A model generated the notes under the pieces. It was not told the DNA's origin. It did not search any database and saw only the letters and a program-made list of their open reading frames with translations. From positions 744,001 to 808,000 of the forward strand of contig JACATO010000319.1 of assembly GCA_018389105.1 (NCBI GenBank): a stretch of 64,000 nt of DNA, given 5' to 3'. Numbering within the stretch: position 1 is the stretch's first letter; each line of letters starts with the position of its first letter. Made by a program: the position numbers and the translations under genes. Below are positions 13,401 to 23,919 of the stretch, in pieces. The stretch is from Nautilus pompilius. Lineage: Eukaryota; Mollusca; Cephalopoda; Nautilida; Nautilidae.

Positions 13401-13591
13401 TGAATGCCCATGTCTCATGATGTTTGCAGGTTTCGTCTCTGGAACTGGTTTGTCAGCAACATGAAGCATCAATAGAAGAGAAGGATGTGTTGCTTGCAAA
13501 ACTCAGAGCTAAGATAGAGAAGCACACACAGCTGGAAGCACTCATCCACAATCTTAGCTCTGGCAAAATGCCAAATGATTTAAAACTTTAG
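1367..13591 (+). CDS. CIP2A: CIP2A orthologue, C-terminal coiled-coil exons (5' end outside window)
   Basis: CIP2A (KIAA1524) is an animal scaffold with an N-terminal armadillo-like domain and a long C-terminal coiled coil. It inhibits PP2A activity towards MYC and works with TOPBP1 in mitosis. Eight exons can be joined in phase: 1367-1429, 4011-4121, 4216-4367, 5439-5501, 7205-7318, 7475-7557, 8132-8271 and 13430-13591, giving 295 residues and a TAG stop. Identification rests on the motif [15 protein letters not shown] in exon 2, which matches the family's ALALAQADRLIAQHR, and on the terminus [15 protein letters not shown], which matches the conserved HSxxIAMIHSLSGGK end. The rest is charged heptad-type coiled coil. 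The N-terminal domain lies before position 1. Introns hold decayed DNA transposons. All eight exons are open, so the gene looks functional. Confidence 0.87.
1846..2959 (+). mobile_element. Decayed Tigger/pogo-type DNA transposon
   Basis: It lies in a CIP2A intron. Residues encoded at 2113-2370 include [20 protein letters not shown], the typical end of the Tigger DDE domain (family form HIQPxDxGIIKxFKxHYR). The readable frame then breaks. Possible termini flanked by TA are CAATGGAGCCTCATTAGTCC on the left and ...gttcagactaactg on the right (read inward, CAGTTAGTCTGAAC). These are only loosely similar, so the ends are approximate. The transposase is non-functional. Confidence 0.65.
3205..3429 (+). 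other. Unassigned open segment in CIP2A intron
   Basis: A 74-codon plus-strand frame includes [18 protein letters not shown] and a proline-rich end. Its composition looks protein-like and could be a remnant of a piggyBac-type N-terminal region, but no diagnostic motif is visible. It is not in phase with flanking CIP2A exons and lacks clear splice sites. Confidence 0.2.
4011..4121 (+). CDS. CIP2A: CIP2A exon with family signature
   Basis: The acceptor is tttcaattcag and the donor is gtaagg. It is 111 bases, phase 0 to phase 0. It carries the [20 protein letters not shown] stretch, the best family match in the gene. Confidence 0.9.
4216..4367 (+). CDS. CIP2A: CIP2A exon
   Basis: The acceptor is ttattttgtag. 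The donor was chosen as gtatat at 4368 because it leaves two bases that complete an Arg codon with the first base of the next exon. The alternative donor gtatta at 4355 breaks the frame. It encodes a Lys/Glu-rich coiled coil starting [18 protein letters not shown]. Confidence 0.8.
5439..5501 (+). CDS. CIP2A: CIP2A exon
   Basis: The acceptor is aaatttcag and the donor is gtaaaa. It encodes [20 protein letters not shown]. This aligns with the SVAEEHEILTKSYMELL-like segment of vertebrate CIP2A, as judged from memory of that family. Confidence 0.8.
5728..6420 (-). pseudogene. Decayed pogo transposase fragment
   Basis: Read on the minus strand, positions 6390 down to about 6200 give NVDE, a stop, [12 protein letters not shown], then [20 protein letters not shown] and LKLSLLVF. 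This is the pogo DDE_1 pattern (NADE..VxFDMP..TV...RTTGHEKxRxTVxLxAxADGxKLxPLVIFK), including the first catalytic Asp region. Downstream frames are scrambled. It lies between two CIP2A exons in the opposite orientation and contributes nothing to that mRNA. Confidence 0.7.
7205..7318 (+). CDS. CIP2A: CIP2A exon
   Basis: The acceptor is attgtaatag and the donor is gtaagt, a consensus match. It encodes [20 protein letters not shown] and onward to SLKQQYDV in a heptad pattern. It starts with one base completing an Arg codon and ends two bases into a Val codon. Confidence 0.85.
7475..7557 (+). CDS. CIP2A: CIP2A exon
   Basis: The acceptor is ctttatttag and the donor is gtatgt. It encodes [19 protein letters not shown] and onward to KVQ. 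The joint to the next exon is a split Asp codon. Confidence 0.85.
8132..8271 (+). CDS. CIP2A: CIP2A exon
   Basis: The acceptor is gtttatttcag and the donor is gtattg. It encodes [20 protein letters not shown] and onward to KKELQHQ. It ends at phase 0, so both the terminal exon at 13430 and the open exon at 8946 can follow in frame. Confidence 0.88.
8272..8945 (+). other. CIP2A intron, nothing recognised
   Basis: This is AT-rich sequence between the 8132-8271 exon and the alternative exon. No gene, repeat or RNA is recognised. A T-rich tract near 8915-8940 may serve as the polypyrimidine tract of the alternative acceptor. Confidence 0.5.
8946..9224 (+). CDS. Possible alternative terminal exon of CIP2A
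   Basis: A pyrimidine-rich acceptor ending taattacag is followed by 92 codons open at phase 0, then TAA. This is the phase left by the preceding CIP2A exon. The peptide starts [20 protein letters not shown], is Ser/Asn/Gly-rich rather than coiled coil, and ends in a hydrophobic run ([10 protein letters not shown]). Nothing in it resembles a transposon. It could be an alternative 3' end giving a CIP2A isoform without the conserved terminus, or a chance open frame; the phase agreement and acceptor favour the former only modestly. It is not the canonical end, which is at 13591. Confidence 0.4.
   Translation, partial: NLTEAGSGDGIEVLSRRSIDNSGSNGISSNYEIEGEEIWEQRQTYSQQLPALGQSLHWKEGLPEQTSSNTDANPYSGAITSNLLMMALCVLL
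9225..10770 (+). other. Possible alternative 3' UTR and CIP2A intron
   Basis: It follows the TAA of the alternative exon. A short acidic open run near 10090-10150 ([15 protein letters not shown]) may be transposon debris but matches nothing firmly. No other gene is supported. Confidence 0.35.
10773..11240 (-). pseudogene. Decayed Tigger/Jerky-type transposase (N-terminal half)
   Basis: On the minus strand, positions about 11225-11140 encode a degenerate CENP-B-type helix-turn-helix ([20 protein letters not shown]). Positions 10958-10773 encode [17 protein letters not shown] and [13 protein letters not shown], which match the start of the DDE domain (family form [16 protein letters not shown]...KDRVTVLLC). 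The Asp of NAD is kept. The two parts are separated by stops and a frameshift. It lies in the last CIP2A intron, antisense to the gene. Confidence 0.75.
11241..13429 (+). other. Rest of last CIP2A intron
   Basis: AT-rich sequence with no recognised gene. Broken open runs near 12150-12400 could be old transposon sequence but carry no diagnostic motif. Confidence 0.4.
13430..13591 (+). CDS. CIP2A: CIP2A terminal exon
   Basis: The acceptor is gatgtttgcag. It has 53 codons and a TAG stop. It begins [19 protein letters not shown] and contains the diagnostic end [15 protein letters not shown]. The preceding intron is 5.2 kb. Confidence 0.92.
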   Translation, partial: VSSLELVCQQHEASIEEKDVLLAKLRAKIEKHTQLEALIHNLSSGKMPNDLKL

Positions 13592-13749
13592 GGAAGAGAA
13601 GACACTCAATTAATGCTAAGAAGGAAAAAGGAAAATGCATGTACATTAGTTTTAAATTTCCAATCTTTGTAAACTGTGATGAAAGAGAAAATTTTATGTA
13701 TCTTTACACTGATTGGTGATTTTACTAGTTGAATGCATTGAAATATGAA

Positions 13750-13755
13750 AATAAA
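13750..13755 (+). promoter_or_regulatory. Poly(A) signal of CIP2A
   Basis: AATAAA lies about 160 bases after the CIP2A stop, followed by a T-rich stretch. It is the first canonical signal and the likely 3' end. Confidence 0.6.
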
Positions 13756-15985
13756 GTTATACTTGTTTTTCAAAATAAGCAGTAATCTTCCATTTTCTTC
13801 TAAAAGGAAGATGCTCTGCAGAAAATGCATAATTACAGAATCATGGGTTTAATTTGAGATATGAATTTTAACTAATTGGATTTTAAATGTTCTGAATTCC
13901 TCACCAGTCAAATTTTGGCATTATGCAAACTTATAAATTCATTAAAAAAACACTGACTTGTTTCTAAGGAATTTTCTTTCAACATTTTTTAATACTTTTT
14001 TGGAATTATGCTTTCAGTCTCTTGACTGTTGTTCATCAAATTTGGTCTGAATCATCATCTTTTTTTGTAAGTAGCCGATCATGTTTACTGCACAACGAAA
14101 AGCTTTAAAACTTTCTGGCTTGCCTCACATACTTAGAAATAACCTTCACAGTTTTGTTTTATTTTCAGAAATTGATTTTCAGGCAATTTAATGACTCCAA
14201 AATATGTTGGTTATAATTCATTGACTTTGTGGTGGCTACAAATCTGGTAATTATATATATATATTTGAATATCCATTATTCTTCCTCAAATAACTAACTA
14301 GGATCTATCCCTTGGATTGATTTCCTCCCACATCTGAAAATGAATATTTTTGGTAAGTTAGACACATGCACGCAAACACATACAGAATGACCCTAGTTGA
14401 CTTCCTGACATTGTCTGCCCCTACAGACCTGAACAGGCTGAGTGAAGAGATCAGGAGACTTTTACTGTCAGGGTCTAGAATCACCAGAAATTTGATGTGA
14501 ACGTTTCAGAAAATGTCAACCTGTCTTCTATTTTTTTTTTGTTTGGTTTTTAGGTTTTTGATGGCAAGAATAAAGAAATTTGAGTTTTTTACAGTATATC
14601 ACACATCTAAAAAATAAAATAAGCATGAGTGAAATTAAAATTACTTCGACGTTATTATGCTTCAGCATTTTTATCCAGAATGATTTTTTTTTATTATTGA
14701 AAGCTTCATCTCTAGATGCTGGAAGTTTGAAGATTTTGGCAATGGGAAATGATAAGTAAAAATGAAAGAATGTTAGGTACAAACAGGCCTGTATGATATA
14801 CTTTGGATGGATTTTAAAAGCAAGCAAATCATCTTGATTATCTTTAGTAACTGATTAGAAGGTAAATTAGCATTCTTAGCCATAGGATAAAAATCAGGTA
14901 ATATTTTAATATCATTACATCCACCTTTAAATTTATCAATAATGGTAGCAAACTGAAACAGCATCCAGACAGTGTTTACTCAGCTGAGGACAAATATTTT
15001 TGTGAGTGATGTTTATCATGAATTGAAAATGAGAACTGACCATGCCAAAAATGTGTCTCTCTCTGTCTGTCAAAAAGTTTGAATCTGTGGAGGTACCTTA
15101 CAAAGTAGTAATTCTCATCCTCTCTTTAGTTCCATTTCATTTGGTTTTAGCATTTTTGAAATAACGAAAGCGCTGATATATGCACAGCTTGAAAGCAACT
15201 ATCTATATTAAAAAATACCGGATGGAGTTTCATTCAAGACCCTTGAAAGACTCGCTCAGTACTACTAGCAGTTACAAACTAGCTTTATAGCAAAGAGAAT
15301 TCCATTTACCAATTTTGGTGGTAACAACCTGGCAAGAGACTTTATATTCACAATTCAGTTCTATTATAAATGGTGTAGAGGTTAACACTGGTTTGTGAAA
15401 GGAAAATAATAAATTATATAGAGGAGGTGCTGTTTTAACTTTTGTTTGTCTGTTGTCTCTCTCTGTCTCTCAGCAAGTTTTACCTAACCTGATAGAAGAC
15501 GTACAATTAATATAATTCTTAAACAAGAAAACTGAAAATAATCTCCCTTTAAGCGCTGAGATCACATGGTAGCTACTGCTGCTGATGTTTTGGAATTTGT
15601 TCAGAAGGCAACAGGTTAAAAGTATGTAAATTTTACCTAGGTAAAATTTTTTTTTAGCCATTTAGTTAATGATTTTTCCAACTATTTTATTTTTTTAAAT
15701 ATTAAGTTGACAGATGCATTAGATCCTGGATTTAATTTAACTCATTGATGCGAGTCTTCCTCAACCTGAGTTCCATGAAGCTTCACCTGTGAAATACATG
15801 GCAGATATCAAATGAATCTTTGTACCTCTATATAAGTTTTCACACACACACCCTCATCACAGGCATAGTATTGCATAAGTTGGGTAGTATGATTTCTCTC
15901 TCTGGCATATGGAAGAAATTAAAGAGCAGCTGGAGTGTGAAACGTGATCACTTTTGAAACTCCAGTCTTTCAATTTGTGCATTAA
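13756..15985. other. Intergenic, nothing recognised
   Basis: AT-rich and CpG-poor sequence past the CIP2A poly(A) signal. Short open frames on both strands lack family features. Small AT, CT and AC runs are present, for example near 14250 and 15843. Confidence 0.5.
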
Positions 15986-17520
15986 GTGGGAACTGTTAGT
16001 CTAGCATCATTCTCTCTCAACCAGCCTGATTTTCCTGTATCAATGAAGAAGAATAGTAAGTCTGACAGTTTTATATTTGGCTTCATAAAAACTGATGAAA
16101 GGAGAGAAATATCTGCATATGCATCATTGACAGGTGTTGCCAAATGTTTAGAAATGAAGCATCAGGACGACAAAGGAATGCGTCATACTCCAAACAATGA
16201 AGTGAGAACTTGAAATTAACTCCTTAATTCAGGAGGATAGGTAAGAAAAAATTCTATGATTTTATTATCAGCAGATGTGCTTTACTATTCCTGTTAACAA
16301 ATAACTGTGTGCTGTAGTATAGTACAATCACAACTTGATACATCGCTGACAGCTCAGATACAACCTTTACTGCAGAAGACGGATGGATGCACTGGGCCAG
16401 AGTGTGCATAACGACAGTGCAAGACATCCAACTCTTATGAAATGAGTGATTGCAAAAAAAGAAAGAAACAACCTTTTACATTCATAACTTCACTTACCTT
16501 TCCATATGAACATTTTGTTAGGAAAACCGAATATTACAGTGATGTAACTTTCTGTATTTTATAAGACATGTAAGGTCAGACAAAGTCAGTGTGTGTGGCC
16601 CAGGTTAAGAAACTATATGATAACTGAAACCTTGCAATGCTTTGTGAAGCTTCATCCATGCTCGATTCACAAAAGATAGTCTTAATTTTTTTGCATCAAA
16701 ACATTGATTGGCAGTGTTGTACTGGAAAGTGTATCATTAATGTACCAACAAGAATCTGTTGCTACACTGGTTGTAGAGGCTAGCACAGTTGCTCTGAGAT
16801 TGTTGCTGTTGGTTTTTATTGTCTGCAAAGGAGTTCATTCCAAATTCACATGAAGTTCTTCAATAAATTATTTAAATTGTCTGTTACATAAAATCTAATA
16901 CCTTTTCATGGCTGTGTCTTGATTTTGGGTCTAAGCAAAATCATTAACTTTTCCATACAGAGGTTTGCCATGTGCTTGATTTTATGCTGTAACTGAGAAA
17001 TTTGTCCAAGAAACCATTGGTCTGCTCTTGATGATGAAGCATGGTTGCAAAAACTTGCCTATTTATCAGATATTTTGCAAGGATGGGACATAAACTCATT
17101 TTTAGAGAAAAGAATTAGGCTTTTCTGCTTAGCCTTGATTGATAAAATGCAGACGGTCAAGATTAGAAATTTTATTGTTTTCAAACTTGAATGAAGCAGT
17201 GTTGTTGCCATCATTTAAACCTTGCCTCCCATCTTTCTGAGCTGAAACATCACTTCAAGGAGTACTTTCATGATTTAGATCAACAAAAGTGGGTGAAGAG
17301 GTTTTTTGATGTGCCTATTACTTGTGTGTCATAACAATTTTGAAATCAAGGAAGTTTCTTCAACTGCATGCAGACAGAAAATTTGAATACAAATTCCTGC
17401 ACATCACACTCAAGATTTTGACCAATTTATAGAAATGAGTAAGTGCTCACTCCTGCATGAAGAAGCCATACATTTTTAGTTTTTGAAACTCATACTAAAG
17501 AGATTTTAATTTTAATCAAA
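15986..17520 (+). pseudogene. Decayed hAT (ZBED5/Buster-like) transposase
   Basis: Several broken plus-strand pieces appear in the expected order for this family: LFHTEVCHVL near 16957 (family form LLxHTEVRWL), then CLFIRYFARMGHKL near 17055, LSELKHHFKEYFHDLDQQKW near 17235, and KRFFDVPI after it (family form LxELKxHFxxYFPDL...WVRNPF). Stops interrupt every segment. The 75-codon open frame at 15986-16213 may be its N-terminal part. It is a dead copy; the ends are approximate. Confidence 0.55.
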
Positions 17521-18041
17521 ATGCATTTAAATTACTAGAATTTAGTATTATTTAGATATTCTCATAAACAACATAATGGACAGAGATTGTTTTCAGATTT
17601 ATAATTTTGTTGTTGTAATGGGTAGAATGTTGTATGCTTCACCAGAAGAGTAATTTGCAGAACATTCTTATCAACTTCTATATTTCTAGACTTGGAATTG
17701 CTTTATCTCTCCTCTATAATAGTAAGCATACAGTGAAACAAAGCATGTTTAATATGTGGTAGAGTTGGCTGGCTCGCCCATTTTAAAGACCGTACTCGCT
17801 GCTCGTTTACCTTGTTGGTTGGGTCAGGCTGTCTATGTAGACAGGACCATTCAAATTTTTGTTTTGAATGAGATGTCAAGATACTAACTGTTTTAAATGA
17901 GAACAACATCTACAGCTTGCTTACTACCTGCCCTTAGCTTCACATCACCATTTTTTTTTTTTTTTCACTATTAAAATGAAATAGTCTCAGACAAGAGTGT
18001 TGTTTTTTTAAATGCCCACTTTTGACTGTCTGGCTTCCCAG

Positions 18042-18148
18042 TTGAGACATCCCGTGCATGGGTACTAACAGACCACGTACCACCAGCAGGGAAGTATAAT
18101 TCTTCAGATGAGGAAGGAAACTCGCACACGAGTTGGTACAAACAGCAA
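18042..18148 (+). CDS. Orphan internal exon candidate
   Basis: A strong acceptor (tgtctggcttcccag) and a consensus donor (gtaagt) bracket 107 bases that are open in one frame only. Two bases finish a codon, then 35 codons run from ETSRAWVLTDHVPPAGKYNS to SHTSWYKQQ. Start phase 2 excludes it from following the phase-0 CIP2A exons. The peptide is polar and has no family I recognise. It may belong to an unrecognised plus-strand gene with long introns, or be a chance pairing. The minus-strand 136-codon frame over the same bases (17940-18350) seems less likely because it is low-complexity at its end. Confidence 0.4.
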
Positions 18149-19465
18149 GTAAGTCCAAGCCTGCAGTTGTCAGCATGGCAGACCCGTGGAGCTCCAAGGG
18201 GTTGCTAGTATAGTAAGGTATAATGGCTTCTTTTTTTCCTCCTCCTCTAAATTGAACTAGCCCCCTCCTAAATGTAATATTACTATTAAGGGTACATTTG
18301 AAGTATGGATTTGGCTTTAAAAGTTGCATATGTTTGTGTAGTAAACGCACTTTTTAAAGAGATGCTACTGTGAAGGCCAATTTTTTTTAATGTTTCCAGG
18401 TCTCATGCATTTATTCTTTAGAGAAATATAATGGTTTTAATCCATCTAGATTAGACAGAACATCCTCTTCCTCAAACTTTAGTTATAAGAAGGATTGTAA
18501 ATGAATGAAACAAACAGCTGCAGTTTAAATCAGTTTAGTAATTGTGTTGGTGGTGTTTCTTTTCCCCTCTAACTTACCATGCTGATGTCCTGGTAGTAAC
18601 TTAACTACATGTAAAAATTGATAATTAATGAGAGTGTCCTTTTAATAACATAAATTTCACCTACCCAACTTGATTTAAAGTTTTGCCAAATAAAAATAAA
18701 TTATTGAAAAACTAATTCTGCCTTAGATAACATTTACGTGTATAAGATAAATGTAATGGCTGTACACAAACCATCTGAGTTGCAAATGGATTTCCAATTA
18801 TGGAGAATAGTTTTCTCAGGACCACTTAAGTCTCTTAAAGGTATTGTAATAGTTTACACACGTCATTAATTTCAGTAAATTACTTTCAAACAGGTATATG
18901 TAATACCATGGCTCTCTTGTCAAGAAAACTGCAAACCATGTTGATATGAGAATGCCTTGCATTCAATAATCTGTAGTTAATGAATTAAATCATAAATATA
19001 CCCATGGCCTGTGTAAGTCAAACAATCTCACTAGCTCGTGAAGGTAATTAAATCAGAACACACCTTTAATTAAAGTGAAGACTTTCAAATTATGTATCTG
19101 TCATGATGGTTGCATAATCACAATAAAACAGCCTTTATTTTAATCACAGAATAACAGAAGTAGACAACTGAATATCTTTAAGATGTAATTTTTAAAAAGG
19201 AGGGTACTTTCATGCTGTGTAATAAGTTCATAAAATGTGAAATAGTTTTTTTTTTAATTCTCTTTTGGATAGAAGAAAAGGTCACTTCAGGCTAGTAGGG
19301 AGCCATTGGTCTGTAAACTGACGTCACCATGAAGCTTGCCATGGAGACTGGTTATTCAGTGGTAAAATGATGCTCAGTAAAACAGAATGCAAGTTGTACA
19401 TTACACAGACACTTGATGTTGGAGATGTAAGACTTTCACTAGAGTAGATTACCAAGAAAACAATA
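18149..19465. other. Intergenic or intronic, nothing recognised
   Basis: AT-rich sequence with no supported gene or repeat; it leads into the CpG-rich block. Confidence 0.5.
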
Positions 19466-19469
19466 CTAA

Positions 19470-20560
19470 TACGATGTAATTATTACTAACAGCCCCGTAA
19501 ACCTCAAACTATTATTACTACCAGGTGCTGAACAGTTGGGAGACTGACTTAATAGCTCATTTGTGTGTTGTACTGCAGAGTGTGGGGGAGGAGCGGATTT
19601 GCTCTTTTGGAATGTAAACAAGGCGGAAAGTGTCTGACTAATCTGTGCGCCATCTACGTGACTGGTGGCGCGTATCCAGAGCCAGCTGGACTTCGCTTCT
19701 GAGAAAAGCCGGAGGGGAGGCGCCCTTCGCTGTTGACTCGTCGCCATGGCAGCGCGCGTGACTACTACGATCGGTGGGCTGTCGTGTCGTGATGATGTCC
19801 CACCCCTTTTTTCTTCTTCTAAGGCTTTAATTAATTAGTTTTCGAACCCGGTAAAATAAAGAAACCCTTAAGGATTCAAGGGGGGGGGAGCGCGGTTTTT
19901 AACGAAACCGGTCGATTTTCCCATCGTGAGACTGGTCTGCGAATCCCCAGGTGTTGTTTCATTTCTGGTTATTGTCAGTGAACGGCTGGGTTTTAATTGC
20001 TGCCGTTTCCCTCTATTGTCGAGCCCTGGGTGGAATTAATTTTCTTTTTCAATTGTTATTTATCGATAAACTAAAACCGATTCGATCTGCGAGTATTGGC
20101 GGTTGACCACCATTTTCCCCCTGTAGCGGAATTATGGGTAGAAATCGTCTCTCCGGACGACCAGACATTTTCTTCAGCCTACTACGTATGTAAGTCAAGC
20201 TATGGCGGTGATGATGATGAGGAGGATAATGGCGATAAGACGATTGTTTTAGCTTAAGCAGAACACGAGAAATAAAGCGGAGTGTTATCTTCCGCCCATA
20301 GCGGGGGATGGGAGGGGGGTCGCCATCTTTAAACTCGGCCTGGCCGATAATAAATGGAATAAATCACGGGTGTTTTGTGTTTTTTTTCCAAGGCCACCAC
20401 GAATCTTAGACGGCTCCGTTATCGGAGACCTGGGTCGATATCGAACACGGGTGATTTTACGGAGTAACCGCATCTACAAGTGCAAACACGGACGGAGCTC
20501 AGGTGGCGGGAAGCCGCTTAGATGAATGAACGAATGGCTTTTCTTGTTGCTTGGTAACGC
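19470..20560. promoter_or_regulatory. CpG-rich promoter-like island
   Basis: GC and CpG density rise sharply against AT-rich surroundings (runs such as gtggcgcgtatcc, gcagcgcgcgtgac and tcgacc-type motifs), as expected for an unmethylated start region. ATGs in good context occur on both strands at 19745-19748. The plus ATG opens MAARVTTTIGGLSCRDDV and runs 30 codons; the minus ATG opens a 93-codon frame. A strong donor (tatgtaagtc, GT at 20190) could end a non-coding first exon on the plus strand. No gene can be tied to it with certainty. Confidence 0.45.
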
Positions 20561-21069
20561 GAGGTTGTCAGTAAGAAAAAAAAGGGGGGGACTAAGTGTA
20601 TTTGACTTGTCGATGAATAATAATTAAAAAAAAAAAAAACAAACCATGGCAATATTTATTTCCTCCCAGGTTCGGTTTTATTGCTAAACTGTCGGAAAAG
20701 CCAAACACGGATGCCTATGATTTTGCTCTCCATTGTTTCTGTTGTTTGTCTTTTTAGAGACGGGAAGCTGACGTAATGTCGACCCAAATGTGACTGCTGG
20801 ATGATAATTTGTATCTGATAAATGCATACCCCCCCATATTTAGAAAAAAAAAGAGTACTTCAGCTTGTGGAATCCAATTTATTTTTGTTCTCATTGTGTT
20901 CCTCGCCCGTCAACAAGGAAACGGGGGCGAGTAATTCATCACTGAGAGGGTTGATGTCCATGCGTGACTCCCGCAGCCGGTGTCCTGTCATGATATAATC
21001 TGAAATATTGATCCTGCTCAGAAACCACCCAGGGGACTTCAAAGTTACAGGGAAGTGGGGGTGGCTTTT

Positions 21070-21097
21070 TGTTGTTGTTGTTGTTGTTGTCGTTGTT
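21070..21097 (+). repeat. (TTG)n microsatellite
   Basis: About seven TTG units are followed by one TCG interruption. Confidence 0.8.
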
Positions 21098-21168
21098 TTC
21101 AATAAAATTATTTCTATTTATGCTGGCATTTCATAGATGTTTCAAGTAAAGGCCATCTTCAATTCCAG

Positions 21169-21200
21169 CTACCTGTAAAAGGAGCGGTTCAAAGACTTAC
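21169..21200 (+). other. Possible 32-base micro-exon
   Basis: The acceptor cttcaattccag and the consensus donor gtaagt flank 32 bases. If it were joined to the upstream MAARVTTTI frame (19746 onward, through a weak gtgggc donor) it would stay open. It is recorded because both splice sites are good, but so short a match could easily be chance. Confidence 0.2.
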
Positions 21201-22969
21201 GTAAGTTTGTTTTGCTTTTTACTCCCAAATAAAACTGATATCTACGTGAAATGTACGTGCTAAATATAGTCCACAGCAATTTGTCAGCTCCCCGATTAAA
21301 CGCCAAAATACAAGGTCATGTGGTGTATAATGATGTAGTCGTTGATAATGGCGGCAGCTGGGCATTTTACTGTGGAAGTTTATTATGGAAGAAAAAGAAA
21401 TTTTGGTCGAGGCAGTGAAAATAAACCCGAGGATTGTATTCTAACTTGGCATTTGAAATGAATATCTGGTATTGGCAAAATATCTGCAGCCGGGAATGTG
21501 AATGCAAAAGTGGTTGTGAGGTGATGAAAGCCAGTCTCAAGAAGACTTTTTCTGATGTGGTGGTGTTCTTGTTTTAGGTTATTAGAGAAATTTATGAGCA
21601 AAAAGCTGCTCTGATTTCTCTGTATACACATGCTTTGGCATATTGTGAGATAGAAAAAAATCTATATACATAATTTACAATGATGAGGTTGTAAACACCA
21701 GTTTTTACAAGCAGTTTTAAGAGCTCTTTGGATAAATATTCTGAAGAAGAAATACTTTCTTCCTTCGGGCATGGTAGAAGCGACCAATATATGGTTCATA
21801 TCTCAACCAGAGTTTAATTTTGGCTATCAAATAGATTTAATTTCACAGTTCTAGTATTTACTACCAATACATTTACTTTCAATTTACTGTTCCCAGGAAA
21901 GAGCAAGTGTACTGATTCTCCATGATGTATAACAGAAAATAAGTATCAATCTCAGTTTCTCTTGGTCCTTGTCTCATTCACATACGACTGGGAACATAAC
22001 ATGTATTTTAACTCCTTTCTCTTTTTTTAATTAGCAGAATTGTTAATGAATAAAATAACTTGCCAGCAAGTGTGGTTAATAATGATGGTGTTAATCAATT
22101 TTAGATTCTTACTGATGACCAGATCTCTTCCCTGCACCAGCTTAAAAATAAAAACAAAAGTGTTACTAATTAGATATACAAATATGTAGAAATTTTCTTT
22201 TCAGATTCCAACAAACCCAGTGAGACCTATCAGCTTTTTGGGGATTTTAAAAGTTTGTCTTAGCTCAGTATTACTCAGAATTATCCCTGATTGAACAAAG
22301 GACAACACCATTTCTGCCAGTCTTGGAGTAATTTAAAGCATGGAAAGATACTCTTTGGGCATAGTTAGAATGAGTGAGCAGAAGAACAGCCATTAATTAT
22401 ATCCTAGTGATCCATGAATGATTATTTAATGCTTAGCATTTCAAAGCTCAGATATAAGTGATATGAGGCTTATTCTTCTGGTTTTGTTTGGTGGTGATGT
22501 GTGCCTTAGAACTTTATATTTTATCCACATTACTATTCATCAAAGTAGAAGTGTACTGAATCTATATTAAAAATAATTTTAAGTTGTCTGGGTTGTTATA
22601 CTGGTAGTTAGTTTAGTAGTTATAAAGAAGCAGAAGGGTATCATGGCTTATACAGGGATACTCAGGAAGAGAACTGGTCATCAACAAAAGTTTTACATTG
22701 GATAATGCCACCACTAATGGCTACACTTTCTGATAATTGTTAAAAGATTTCATATGAATGGCTTCTTACTGATTTTTTTCTTGAATTCAAATTTTTTTAT
22801 TCTTTCAATCTGTTTGTGTGTGGGGGGGATATTAACAATTGATGCAAATTTGTTTTTCCTCACCTTTGCTGGAGCCAGAGGCCGCCACCATTCACTCATA
22901 AAAATTTGGATATGGCAGACGGATTGTTTCTTTTTCAAATTGTGCATCTGGCAAAACAACTGCATTGAT

Positions 22970-23004
<35 letters not shown>

Positions 23005-23919
23005 GTTCAAGAAATGATGATAAAGCTAAACAAAAAGATTCATGCTGTTAAATAACAGAAAATATATAAATTCTAAATGTTTTTTTTTTTGAGTCATGTG
23101 ACATTACTTAAACAGCCAAACTGGCCCATAGTTTTAGTTGTTGAACAAATATGGAAGGTTACGATCTTCACCCAATAAAACAGCTTTGATAAACACCATC
23201 ATTCATGCAGCCTTAATGAAGGGCCCTGCAAATCTTAAAAGAACATCTGATATGAATCATCATCTTTTTTTTTAATTTCTGAAAACTACTGCACACTCTT
23301 CTTGAGAAAGTGTTTGGTGTTCTTAATGTCTAATCAATGATAGCTCGCTCTTCTGACATTTTAGCAGATAACAGGTTTTCAGGGATGCTGGATGAGTGCA
23401 CGTATATAAATATATGCGCACACATGCCATGCTTGTTTGGTAATACCAGACAACTGCTACAAATTCTGTGTCATGAGAAGGTGAAGGCTGCATTAAAAAA
23501 AAAAAGATAACATTAGTGTATAATAGCTAATGGGAAATACATTTTTTTAAGCATTCACTGCTTAGATTCAGTAGTTATCAGCAATGGCAGAAGAAAAGAA
23601 TCTACACTGGCTGGGCCTTTCTATTTTGTGCTAGGGAAAGTAAATTCTTTGGTTTAGTGGAATCATCTGGGGTTTTTTTGTTTGTTTTTGTTGTTTTCAT
23701 CATAATGACCTGCAGTAGCTATTTGGCTGTTTCTGGTTTGTATCATGTGTGTAATCTGGGTTGGATGAACACCAAAAGTCTGTCAGGGAAGGATGGAGAG
23801 AGGGTTGTTTGTTTCTGCTTCTTATAGCACTAATAATCATTTATCCATTCCTCTTGACTTGTCATCTTGGACTGATTGATGTAAGCATCCCCCCCTCCTG
23901 TTAACAGGATTAAACCATT
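21201..23919. other. Non-coding stretch
   Basis: AT-rich with poly(T) runs and a GT microsatellite. No gene or recognisable transposon is seen. Confidence 0.5.
22972..23002 (+). repeat. (GT)n microsatellite
   Basis: About 15 GT units in an uninterrupted run. Confidence 0.9.

Noticed and set aside
17940-18350. 136-codon minus-strand frame
   Set aside because: Its end is poly(Lys) from a T run and it lies opposite the better-supported plus-strand exon candidate. No family features.
22972-23002. GT-run considered as a regulatory Z-DNA element
   Set aside because: An ordinary microsatellite with no promoter features around it.
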